The position numbers and the translations under genes are program-made. The notes beneath the pieces were generated by a model. That model had not been told where the DNA came from and ran no database searches. It worked only from the letters and a program-made list of their open reading frames with translations. Shown here piece after piece: positions 17,717 to 24,369 of a stretch of 64,000 nt of DNA. Numbering within the stretch: position 1 is the first letter of the stretch; the number at the start of each line of letters is the position of its first letter. The DNA comes from Listeria immobilis (GTDB lineage: Bacteria > Bacillota > Bacilli > Lactobacillales > Listeriaceae): contig NZ_JAASTZ010000014.1 of assembly GCF_014322765.1 (NCBI RefSeq), positions 35,901 to 99,900 of the forward strand, written 5' to 3'.

Positions 17717-18031
17717 ATGGGAAAAGAAATTAAAACCAATCCAGATTTTTTTTAAAAAGTAGAAAATAATGTAACCAATTACATCAATGCTCAAAAAGAA
17801 GTATCTGTCGCTCTACTTGCGGTTAAAAATAATTTAGCAGAAAAATTTTCTGATGTTACATGCGATGAAATCCAAAATTATTTAACGAGTTTAATGAATG
17901 ACTTGGAAAAAGAATTTGGCGTATTTATCACTAAAAATCATGAGAAAGTTAAAGTATTAAGAGAGAGTTATGTAGAACTTGATAGCCAATTGGGACAAGC
18001 TTATCACTACGGGGTGGAGAGTGATAAATGA
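17717..18031 (+). pseudogene. WXG100/LXG-partner-like gene with a premature stop
   Basis: From ATG 17717 the frame reads 12 codons, then TAA (17753-17755), then stays open in the same frame to TGA at 18029-18031. The whole would be a protein of about 104 residues (KVENNVTNYINAQKEV, LMNDLEKEFGVFITKNHEK) that is helical and signal-less, with the size of WXG100/LXG-partner proteins; YINAQ is also found in the partner at 3208. A single base change would restore it. It lies between the two family C lipoproteins. Confidence 0.65.
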
Positions 18032-18065
18032 GTAAAAAAATACAGAAAAGAGAGTGGGTTAAAAG

Positions 18066-18737
18066 ATGCGCGGTGGAAATTTAATGAAATTCATTGGTAT
18101 GACAATGGTTGTATTGACTTTAGTACTAACTGGATGCGGAAATGAAGAAACTACAAAGACAGAAACAAAGAAACAACCAAAAAGTGTTGGAAAACAGGAG
18201 GAAAAAGTAAAGATTGCAAGCAATGAAGGAAAACCACAACATGAACAACTTATTATCGTGAAATTGCCTCCTGAAGCAGATTATATAAATGAAGACACAT
18301 TGAAACTATATAATCAAGCTAAAAAGAAGTATAACAATACAACTCAACTAATTATAGATAACTCAGTCACACTCCTACTGGGTGATTACTGTTTTTATGA
18401 TACTACATTAGATGAATTAGAATGTTCGGCTGTAATAATAAACGGCACAAATGCTACCATTAAAGATATTAGTTTTGAAGTTAATTTAGAAATTAAGAAT
18501 CAAAATGATATGATTTTTAAGGATAATGGGACTTATAGTTTTACAAAAAAAGATGTTGGAGAAGTTCAGTCAAATGAAGGATTTTCCACGGGAGTAGCTT
18601 TTGCAACAGAGTCTTCAGAAGTAAATGAAGAGAAGCGGATAAAAATCAATCCAGAAGATGTTGTTATTCATTTGAAAAATATTAAGTATACCATTGTAGA
18701 ATGGGCAACAAAAGATGGGAAAAATTCAAGAATGTAG
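18066..18737 (+). CDS. Family C lipoprotein, copy 2 (C-terminus extended by stop loss)
   Basis: A 223-residue lipoprotein with lipobox LTGC and the same linker and domain as copy 1 (KLPPEADYINEDTLKLY, SVTLLLGDYCFYD). Copy 1 and the dead copy at 9058 both end ...VE followed by TAG; here the stop codon is TGG and translation runs 11 codons further (WATKDGKNSRM). The last codons therefore derive from former spacer, identical to the spacer after 9300. Function unknown; surface lipoprotein by signal. Confidence 0.7.
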   Translation: MRGGNLMKFIGMTMVVLTLVLTGCGNEETTKTETKKQPKSVGKQEEKVKIASNEGKPQHEQLIIVKLPPEADYINEDTLKLYNQAKKKYNNTTQLIIDNSVTLLLGDYCFYDTTLDELECSAVIINGTNATIKDISFEVNLEIKNQNDMIFKDNGTYSFTKKDVGEVQSNEGFSTGVAFATESSEVNEEKRIKINPEDVVIHLKNIKYTIVEWATKDGKNSRM

Positions 18738-18796
18738 AAAAAACGTAATGAAGCATATAGAAACATGAAAAAAATAACAAAAAGATAGGAGAACCG

Positions 18797-19657
18797 ATGA
18801 AAAAAATACTGATAGGCTTGTTCGTAATCTTATTGTTACTAGGAGGTTGTTTCAATAAAACGGCAGAAGAAAAAGCGCAAGAAGGAACCACTCCCGTACA
18901 AGATTATGTGGGTCAAGGGTTTTCATTTGTGGACGGAGACAAGTCAGCTGAACGAGTAAAAAAACATGAGGAAGAAATTAAACAAGAAGCGATCAATTAT
19001 ATGAAAACAACCTATAAAACAGATGTGAAAGTGAATAACGTGGTTCCAGCGAGAAATGCGGCAGTGGTGATGGTGGAGTGCGAGAAACCTATTCAATTCC
19101 ATACTTCTGTAATAGTGAGCCTAGTTCTTAATAAAGACGATGTTGGAAGCGCAAGAAGTGAAGAAGGAGAAGTAGAAAAAGCGATTGTAGGCGGATTATA
19201 CGCAAAAGCATATGAAGCAGAGTTTCAGCATTTGGATGCATTTGCTGAAAAAATAGCGAAGGAATATGATTTGCTGGGGATGAGAGAGGAAGCTATCGAT
19301 AAAACCGCATCCGAAGGTTATACAAGTAATCATTATTTTATTGCTTCATCGTCTTTGAGTTTTCCTAGTGTGTATCAGGCATACTTAGAAAATCAGAAAA
19401 TTACTGTAAGTGAATTAAAAATATTATTTGCAAAAGATGACCCAACGAAAACTATTTTATCTATTCCAATGGAATTTTATTCTAAAGAAAATAAACTTCC
19501 TAAACAAAAGGTAGCAGATGATTTAGCAAAAGAGCTTCGACAAGAGTTAGGCTTGCCTAAAGGAAATTATATGGTTACGATTTATAAGAATTTTATTGTA
19601 AACCGTGTGGGTCTTCCTGACGGAGAAAACATATCTGTAGAAGATATAATTAAATAA
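18797..19657 (+). CDS. DUF1672-type lipoprotein, copy 2
   Basis: A 286-residue lipoprotein with lipobox LGGC, nearly identical to the copy at 9393-10253 up to about residue 165 and divergent in the last 45 residues (LPKGNYMVTIYKNFIVNRVGLPDGENI). The DUF1672 hallmarks VQDYVGQGF and KVNNVVPARNAA are present. The spacer upstream (from about 18690) also matches that of copy 1, so gene and spacer were duplicated together. The next gene starts 17 bases after the stop. Function unknown. Confidence 0.75.
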   Translation: MKKILIGLFVILLLLGGCFNKTAEEKAQEGTTPVQDYVGQGFSFVDGDKSAERVKKHEEEIKQEAINYMKTTYKTDVKVNNVVPARNAAVVMVECEKPIQFHTSVIVSLVLNKDDVGSARSEEGEVEKAIVGGLYAKAYEAEFQHLDAFAEKIAKEYDLLGMREEAIDKTASEGYTSNHYFIASSSLSFPSVYQAYLENQKITVSELKILFAKDDPTKTILSIPMEFYSKENKLPKQKVADDLAKELRQELGLPKGNYMVTIYKNFIVNRVGLPDGENISVEDIIK

Positions 19658-19674
19658 GAATGGAGCGAAACTGT

Positions 19675-19893
19675 ATGGTAACAAAGCTTAAAACACCAGA
19701 TATGGATTTAAAAAAATTAAGTGGTAAATGGGTCTATAAGCGTCCTAAAAGTGGTACTCCGTTAGATGTGAATAATACCACATACCAAGTCAAAGCAGAT
19801 GAATACAACATAAAATCCGGTCTCGACTACACGGTCGTAGAAAATACACAAACAGGTGAGCTTAGCATGGTATTTGAAGGCACGCAGGTATGA
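19675..19893 (+). CDS. Small protein of unknown function (intact copy)
   Basis: A 72-residue protein without signal or membrane segment. I start it at ATG 19675 (VTKLKTPDMDLKKLSGKWVY), 15 bases after an upstream in-frame ATG, because the dead copy at 10269 begins at the same point and GGAGCG lies 7 bases before it. It is Lys-rich, with a GKWVYKRPKSGTPLDV core and a YTVVENTQTGELSMVFEG tail that looks beta-stranded. It always follows DUF1672 in this array, so the two may act together. Confidence 0.65.
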   Translation: MVTKLKTPDMDLKKLSGKWVYKRPKSGTPLDVNNTTYQVKADEYNIKSGLDYTVVENTQTGELSMVFEGTQV

Positions 19894-19975
19894 TATTAAA
19901 AATGTCTCTGGTAATTTTTTAGGTGTGGTAGTATAGCTAATTATGTAGCTTCCAACAATAATTATGTGAGAAACA

Positions 19976-20141
19976 TCACGATTAATTTGTTTAAGAAATT
20001 TATAGTAAATCGAGTCGGATTGCCAGATAGAGAAAATATAGAGGCAAGAGTAATAATTAATAGATGGCGATAAGGGTTAGAATGCCAAATAAAGACATCA
20101 TAGAATTAACCAGGAAGTGGATTTGCTGGTAGGTTCATCAA
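19976..20141 (+). pseudogene. Third, heavily decayed copy of the DUF1672 / small-protein junction
   Basis: The stretch reads LFKKFIVNRVGLPDRENIE, matching the end of DUF1672 copy 2 (YKNFIVNRVGLPDGENI), runs to a stop near 20072, and then an ATG-led fragment NKDIIELTRKWICW matches the start of the small protein (DMDLKKLSGKWVYK). Only these ends are left, with the middle deleted. It shows that the DUF1672-small-protein pair once existed in at least three tandem copies. Confidence 0.7.
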
Positions 20142-20160
20142 ACATATTAACTAGGAGTGA

Positions 20161-20625
20161 GTGAAAAAGATGAATGAAAATGTAAAAAATCGACTTGGAA
20201 AGCATATTACAGGTAGGTTATTATGGGAAGCATCGCCTTTCATGGCTTTGCCGGTAGTGGTAATCGGTTCCCTTATTTTATCGTTTTGTTCTTTAGAACA
20301 AGAAATAAAATTTTCACAGGAGTACCCTGTGATATCAAATATAATATTATGCAGCCCCTTGCTGTTGTGCCTTTTGTTCAGTTGGATAATCAATGTGAAA
20401 TGGCTGTGGAAAGATCGAAATGAAATAAAATTATTAGTGAAAACACCGTATGATAACAAATTAGTGAATTTATATACAATTGCTTCTGTTTTTTATGTAT
20501 GTGTTTTGTTTGTTCCATTTGCGCTCATTTTAAGAGGATCTTTGCGGCGTATCATACTAGATAGAATTAAGCCCAATACGTTGTCGGCATTTATAAATGA
20601 AAAATATTTAAAAGGGTGGGAGTAA
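20161..20625 (+). CDS. Membrane protein, first of three
   Basis: A 154-residue protein with three to four hydrophobic segments (ALPVVVIGSLILSF, ILCSPLLLCLLFSW, TIASVFYVCVLFVPFALIL). The start is GTG 20161 or ATG 20170; AGGAG at 20153-20157 is close for the GTG and far for the ATG. It is followed after one base by a second membrane protein and then a third that overlaps it, forming a tight operon. Families of paired membrane proteins are known immunity factors for membrane-active T7SS toxins, but nothing in the sequence proves this here. Confidence 0.6.
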   Translation: MKKMNENVKNRLGKHITGRLLWEASPFMALPVVVIGSLILSFCSLEQEIKFSQEYPVISNIILCSPLLLCLLFSWIINVKWLWKDRNEIKLLVKTPYDNKLVNLYTIASVFYVCVLFVPFALILRGSLRRIILDRIKPNTLSAFINEKYLKGWE

Positions 20626-20626
20626 A

Positions 20627-21073
20627 TTGACCTTTTTACAAGAGAAATATTGGCTTGTTCTGTTACTTAATTTATTTGTGAACGCAGCCATTTTTTATAC
20701 AGGGGTTCTAGGGGTGGGGACTATTTATTTGTTTATTATGGTGCTAACTGTTGTTTTTCAGGTGAAGGCAACTTTAAAGATTAATAATCCTAAATTGGCA
20801 GTCCATAAATCGCAAAATAAACTGATGTATTTTGTGCTTAGTGCACTAGTGATTATTGTTTTTGGTACGACTGTATTTGTGTACCCATTTATTAATCAAT
20901 GGTTTAGTGGTTTGACAGGCTATGCCCATTTCCTATATACATACCGTTTCTTTCTAATTCCGTTGGGGACAATAATTTTTATATTGTCAGTTGTAGTAAC
21001 AATCCTCAAAATAAACGCGGTCAACAAACTATATTTTAAAAAGGTAGGTAATCAAAAAAATGAATCATTTTAA
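20627..21073 (+). CDS. Membrane protein, second of three
   Basis: A 148-residue, four-helix membrane protein with basic loops (LVLLLNLFVNAAIFYTGVL, YFVLSALVIIVFGTTVFVY, PLGTIIFILSVVVTILKI). The start is TTG 20627 with GGGTGGGAG before it, directly after the previous stop. The 3' end overlaps the next gene by 14 bases. I do not recognise a family. Confidence 0.6.
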   Translation: MTFLQEKYWLVLLLNLFVNAAIFYTGVLGVGTIYLFIMVLTVVFQVKATLKINNPKLAVHKSQNKLMYFVLSALVIIVFGTTVFVYPFINQWFSGLTGYAHFLYTYRFFLIPLGTIIFILSVVVTILKINAVNKLYFKKVGNQKNESF

Positions 21074-21446
21074 AACAGAAAAAATACTAATTATCACAGG
21101 AGCTATTTTATTTATGTTGATGGGGCTAGGGATTTTATTAATTGGGAGCTTTACCCCTATCCAGTTTAATATTAATGGGGATTATTTTACAGCCACCTAC
21201 TGGGAAGTAGCGAGTATCAGTATGGGTGGTTTCTGGCTTTGGACAGTCTTTTTTGGGGTCCCACTTATGATAGGAATAATGGGATTAGTTTGTTGGATTT
21301 TCATGAGAAAGCAACCTAAAAAAGGCTGGGGAATTGTACTAATTATTATGGGAGTTATTAGCTTTTTCTCTTTAGTAGGAGTTCTTTATTTAGTGGCAGG
21401 GATTATGCTTCTTAATAACAAATATTGGCGTGAGAGTAACCAATAG
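21060..21446 (+). CDS. Four-helix membrane protein, DUF4064-like
   Basis: A 128-residue protein with four hydrophobic helices (residues about 8-30, 50-75, 85-105, 108-120). The pattern ILIITGAILFMLMGLGILLIG... and a final GVLYLVAGIMLL resembles the small Firmicute DUF4064 membrane proteins. The start overlaps the previous gene and has GGTAGGTAA upstream. A lipoprotein follows after 34 bases. Function unknown. Confidence 0.6.
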   Translation: MNHFKTEKILIITGAILFMLMGLGILLIGSFTPIQFNINGDYFTATYWEVASISMGGFWLWTVFFGVPLMIGIMGLVCWIFMRKQPKKGWGIVLIIMGVISFFSLVGVLYLVAGIMLLNNKYWRESNQ

Positions 21447-21480
21447 AATAAAAATGAGATAGAAAAATAAGGAGATACAA

Positions 21481-22047
21481 ATGAAAAAAATAATAGTGCT
21501 GATTTTGCTTATATCCGTAGGGCTTTTCGCTTGTGGAAATAATACAAAAACTAGTGATTACAACGATGTTAATAAAGAGGCGGTAGAAAAAGAGAAAACA
21601 TTTTTTCTGCAAATTCCCGAGTTCTATCAGGATGATGCTGATTTTGTGAAGAGCTCTGAGACAGCTTATGCAGATCTAAAAGCAAAAGGAGAGATAGAGA
21701 GGGTATTCGGGAAATCGAATTTAGAAGTAGAAGCAGTTCTACTGAATGGACATTTTTTTAGAAAGGATCAAGTAATTGGAGTAGGTCTATTTGTGGCTAA
21801 CAACAGTGGTAAAGATATTGATAGCTTTACTATGGATATGGAGCTACAGATAGATGGTTATCCGGAAGCCATAATCATGAGTAAAGATGTAGAATTTGAG
21901 CATAATATGCTTGGTACAATGAAGCCAAATAGTATTGTCCCACTAAAAGTTCTACTGCCTTGCCAAAATTTCAATCCAAGCAAAGATGAATTCCCATCAA
22001 ACGAGATGGATATGACAGTAAAAAATATAACAGTTAATTATCATTAA
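21481..22047 (+). CDS. Lipoprotein, distant relative of family C
   Basis: A 188-residue lipoprotein with lipobox LFAC and a strong AAGGAG Shine-Dalgarno. The mature domain (FLQIPEFYQDDADF, VEAVLLNGHFFRKDQVIGVG, then a C-terminal MDMTVKNITVNY) has the same length and order of strands as the family C lipoproteins, including a closing VxxxNIxxN motif, but identity is low. It is the last gene of the array before a terminator. Function unknown. Confidence 0.6.
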   Translation: MKKIIVLILLISVGLFACGNNTKTSDYNDVNKEAVEKEKTFFLQIPEFYQDDADFVKSSETAYADLKAKGEIERVFGKSNLEVEAVLLNGHFFRKDQVIGVGLFVANNSGKDIDSFTMDMELQIDGYPEAIIMSKDVEFEHNMLGTMKPNSIVPLKVLLPCQNFNPSKDEFPSNEMDMTVKNITVNYH

Positions 22048-22078
22048 GTATTTAGTAAGACTAATAAAGAATAGAGGA

Positions 22079-22118
22079 ATTAATCTGAGAGAAAAGAAGT
22101 CCCTCAGATTATTTTTCT
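22079..22118 (+). terminator. Rho-independent terminator closing the lipoprotein array
   Basis: TAATCTGAG (22081-22089) pairs perfectly with CTCAGATTA (22103-22111) and is followed by TTTTTCTT. The stem is shared with the terminator at 8847-8883. Confidence 0.8.
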
Positions 22119-22173
22119 TGGATAAAAAAATAGTTAAAATGAGCTAAATATTACTTCTTTAAAAGCTTAGAAT

Positions 22174-22408
22174 AAAAAATGAAACCTATAAGAGCCTTGC
22201 TGTCCCACTAGGTCTTCGCGGAAAAGACGATATCGTGCAGCTTAATTTACATGAAAAAGCACACGGACCGCATGGATTGGTAGCTGGGACGACTGGTTCT
22301 GGTAAATCAGAAATCATTCAATCCTATATTATTTCACTTGGCGTCAATAGATACATTGGCATCGAGCAGGAAGATAAAGACCAGGCTGTGAGCAGTTTGG
22401 GGCTTTAA
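22174..22408 (+). pseudogene. 175-bp fossil of essC (Walker A region) fused to a foreign tail
   Basis: Bases 22174-22348 match essC bases 605-779 with four differences in 175 positions, covering the D1 Walker A motif GTTGSGKS. All four differences are at third codon positions and silent (ACT/ACC, GTA/GTC, CTG/CTT, CAC/CAT). At 22349 the match ends abruptly and the frame continues [19 protein letters not shown] to TAA. No start codon or ribosome site precedes it; the upstream frame is closed by TAA. The tail may come from another small T7SS gene; I cannot name it. Confidence 0.85.
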
Positions 22409-22855
22409 TATTACTTTGTTATAAAAGTAATATTAAAAGAGGATGTGTGCCTTCAAAGGTGAATTCTTCATTCTAATTTTGAATAGGAGTAACATTAAGA
22501 GGTGTTAAGTTGATTAGTAGTTTTTGAGTGAATAATTATTCATTAATATACAGTGAAAAAGGTATAACAAATGATTTTTTAATGAAACCGCTATCATTTC
22601 ATGGTCGTATGTGAATATTTTGTGACATATTCGCAAGTTATTGTATAAAAATATGTATATGAACACAAAATGTGACTATATCATAAATTATTTTTACGAA
22701 ATAGTCAAAACGTGTTTAAAAAAATGACGATTTTAAACAAAAACAGTCATTCATGACAAGAATCGGACATTTCATTACATTTTTGGTTATACATGTGATT
22801 AATTTGTTATTATGTTTGTGAAACTAAATACATATTAAGAGGGAGAGAAAACAAC
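22409..22855 (+). other. Long A/T-rich upstream region of the bacteriocin-like gene
   Basis: No gene. The sequence is A/T-rich with several TGTGA/TCACA-like half sites (TTTTGTGACATATTCGC at 22618, CACAAAATGTGAC at 22664) that could bind a regulator. I found no PrfA box. The end carries GAGGGAGAG seven bases before the next ATG. The unusual length of about 450 bases suggests regulated transcription, but I cannot assign a promoter with certainty. Confidence 0.35.
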
Positions 22856-23722
22856 ATGAAAATGAAAAAATTTGTAATTTTCTTTATTATTGGAGTTTTA
22901 GGGATTTCTATTGTTGCGCCATCGGTTGCAAACGCTGGTCGTATAGTGGACACGCCATATGGTCAGATTAAAGAAGAATGCATTGATGGGAAAATTGTGA
23001 GCAGTGAAGAAGATTTAGCAAATATAATAACTAACATTGATAATCATTATAACATTTCAATGTTAACGTATGATGATAGAGAAAAGCTTTATGCTAGTGC
23101 ATATGATTTAGCTTCCCCTGATATTATCCAGTCTTATGAACAGAAAGTTACTAGTAAGCTTGTTGAAAATACCGAAGGATTGACTGAAATTGATGAAGAA
23201 ACAATAGATAAGGTAGATGAATATGTACAGTTATCAGCGTCTGGATACAAATTGAACTTACCGTCAGAAGTTAAAAATGAAATGACAACTGAAACGTATG
23301 AATCTATTGTAAACAGTATAAATAACAGTAATCAATTCGTAGCTGAAGAGGGAGTTATAATTGATGAAGAGAATAAAGAAGCTTCTTATGCAGTAAGTGA
23401 TACATCCATTTTAAGGGAAAATGGTGAAACACCTATGTTAAGGGCAAGCGGGGTCTCAAAAGTAAAAACATATTGGTGGGGCTATAAAATATATATGAGT
23501 AAGACGCTCCTGCGTTATGCTGGTGGTGGTTTAACTGGGGCGGCAGGGTACATGGTTAGTAAATTAAAATTAAGATATCCTATTGCTATCGCAGCAGCAG
23601 CAGCTATGGGGATGGCTGGTGTTTTAGGAACTAGTGCTAAGCATGGTTATGTGGTGAGAATTACAAGAGTTAGTATACCGTATGGCCCTAAATATATTGT
23701 GACTGGAGTGTGGCGACAATAG
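22856..23722 (+). CDS. Sec-secreted bacteriocin-like protein with pro-domain
   Basis: A 288-residue protein with a signal peptide (residues 1-27, cleavage after ANA). An acidic, helical pro-domain follows (about 28-200). The C-terminal 90 residues are basic, with KTYWWGYKIYMSKTLLRYAG, then a glycine/alanine-rich hydrophobic stretch (GGLTGAAGYM, AIAAAAAMGMAGVLG). A secreted acidic pro-part before a short cationic, WWG-containing, glycine/alanine-rich tip is a layout I associate with Gram-positive bacteriocin-like proteins released by proteolysis. The overlapping downstream gene encodes a two-helix membrane protein with the features of an immunity protein. Having a Sec signal, it is not a T7SS substrate. 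Toxin function is inferred. Confidence 0.6.
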   Translation: MKMKKFVIFFIIGVLGISIVAPSVANAGRIVDTPYGQIKEECIDGKIVSSEEDLANIITNIDNHYNISMLTYDDREKLYASAYDLASPDIIQSYEQKVTSKLVENTEGLTEIDEETIDKVDEYVQLSASGYKLNLPSEVKNEMTTETYESIVNSINNSNQFVAEEGVIIDEENKEASYAVSDTSILRENGETPMLRASGVSKVKTYWWGYKIYMSKTLLRYAGGGLTGAAGYMVSKLKLRYPIAIAAAAAMGMAGVLGTSAKHGYVVRITRVSIPYGPKYIVTGVWRQ

Positions 23723-23889
23723 TGGATAAAAAGAAAATTATAGAGTATGTGGTTGTTGCTGTTGTTATTTTAGGTTGGACATACCTGGTAGTAATTAAGG
23801 AAATACTTCCTAAAAATGTAGGGTTCATCTCATTAGTTATTTTATCTATTATTCTTTATTTTGTAGGTAATAAGCTTAATAAAAAATGA
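23722..23889 (+). CDS. Tiny two-helix membrane protein, immunity candidate
   Basis: A 55-residue protein starting at GTG 23722, which overlaps the last base of the upstream TAG, so the two are translationally coupled. It has two hydrophobic helices (YVVVAVVILGWTYLVVI and GFISLVILSIILYFVG) around a short KEILPKN turn, with Lys-rich ends (VDKKK, NKLNKK). Small two-helix membrane proteins encoded right after a bacteriocin are typical immunity proteins. There is no other ribosome site, which supports coupling. Confidence 0.65.
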   Translation: MDKKKIIEYVVVAVVILGWTYLVVIKEILPKNVGFISLVILSIILYFVGNKLNKK

Positions 23890-23904
23890 TAAAAAAGAAG
23901 CATT

Positions 23905-24099
23905 GCAGGGCGACCTAAGCTATATTCAGCAGATGCGAAAGAGCCACAAAAACAGGCTGTCTATCATCAAATAGTTAAAATGATAAATTATGGAATGGTC
24001 ATAAAGGATATCGCGAAAAAAATAGAGTAACTAGAACGACGGTGTATAGAATTAAAATTGAAGAACTTAACGAAAAAATAATTAATATTGATGATTGAA
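23905..24099 (+). pseudogene. C-terminal remnant of a serine recombinase (Tn552-type resolvase)
   Basis: The frame reads GRPKLYSADAKEPQKQAVYH, then QIVKMINYGMVIKDIAKKI, then a stop; after a one-base shift it continues VTRTTVYRIKIEEL to TGA at 24097. This is the DNA-binding helix-turn-helix end of the resolvase/invertase family (GRPKxYS...P...Y...IV.M...G..I.DIAK...VTR.TVYRI). The catalytic domain is absent. It is evidence that a mobile element brought in or rearranged this part of the locus. Confidence 0.8.
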
Positions 24100-24369
24100 C
24101 AAAACCTGTAGTTGTTTCTGGGAAGATAACTATAGTGGAATGGAAACATTTTTCCGAATAGGAATTATAAGGTGTCAATTGATTAAGTTTGTACCCTTGA
24201 AATTAATTGGTTTTCGATGGGAGCCCTAATGGATTTCGCGATACCAAAATGAACAGGACTTTGATAATTCAAGATTCCTTGGAAGCGAACATGATTCCAC
24301 CTACTGACGTAATCAAAAATAATAAACACGTTTCTATAAAAATATCCACATAAAAACGGAGGATTTTCA
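24100..24369 (+). other. Intergenic region after the resolvase remnant
   Basis: I see no intact gene. Short open stretches exist in several frames without start codons, so this may be further debris of the element that carried the resolvase. The end holds ACGGAGGAT, the ribosome site of the next gene. Confidence 0.4.

Noticed and set aside
22174..22408. Expressed EssC-like mini-ATPase
   Set aside because: No start codon or ribosome site, only one motif of a large domain, and an abrupt foreign end; it is a fossil.
22409..22855. PrfA box upstream of the bacteriocin-like gene
   Set aside because: No TTAACANNTGTTAA-like palindrome is present; only looser TGTGA half-sites are seen.
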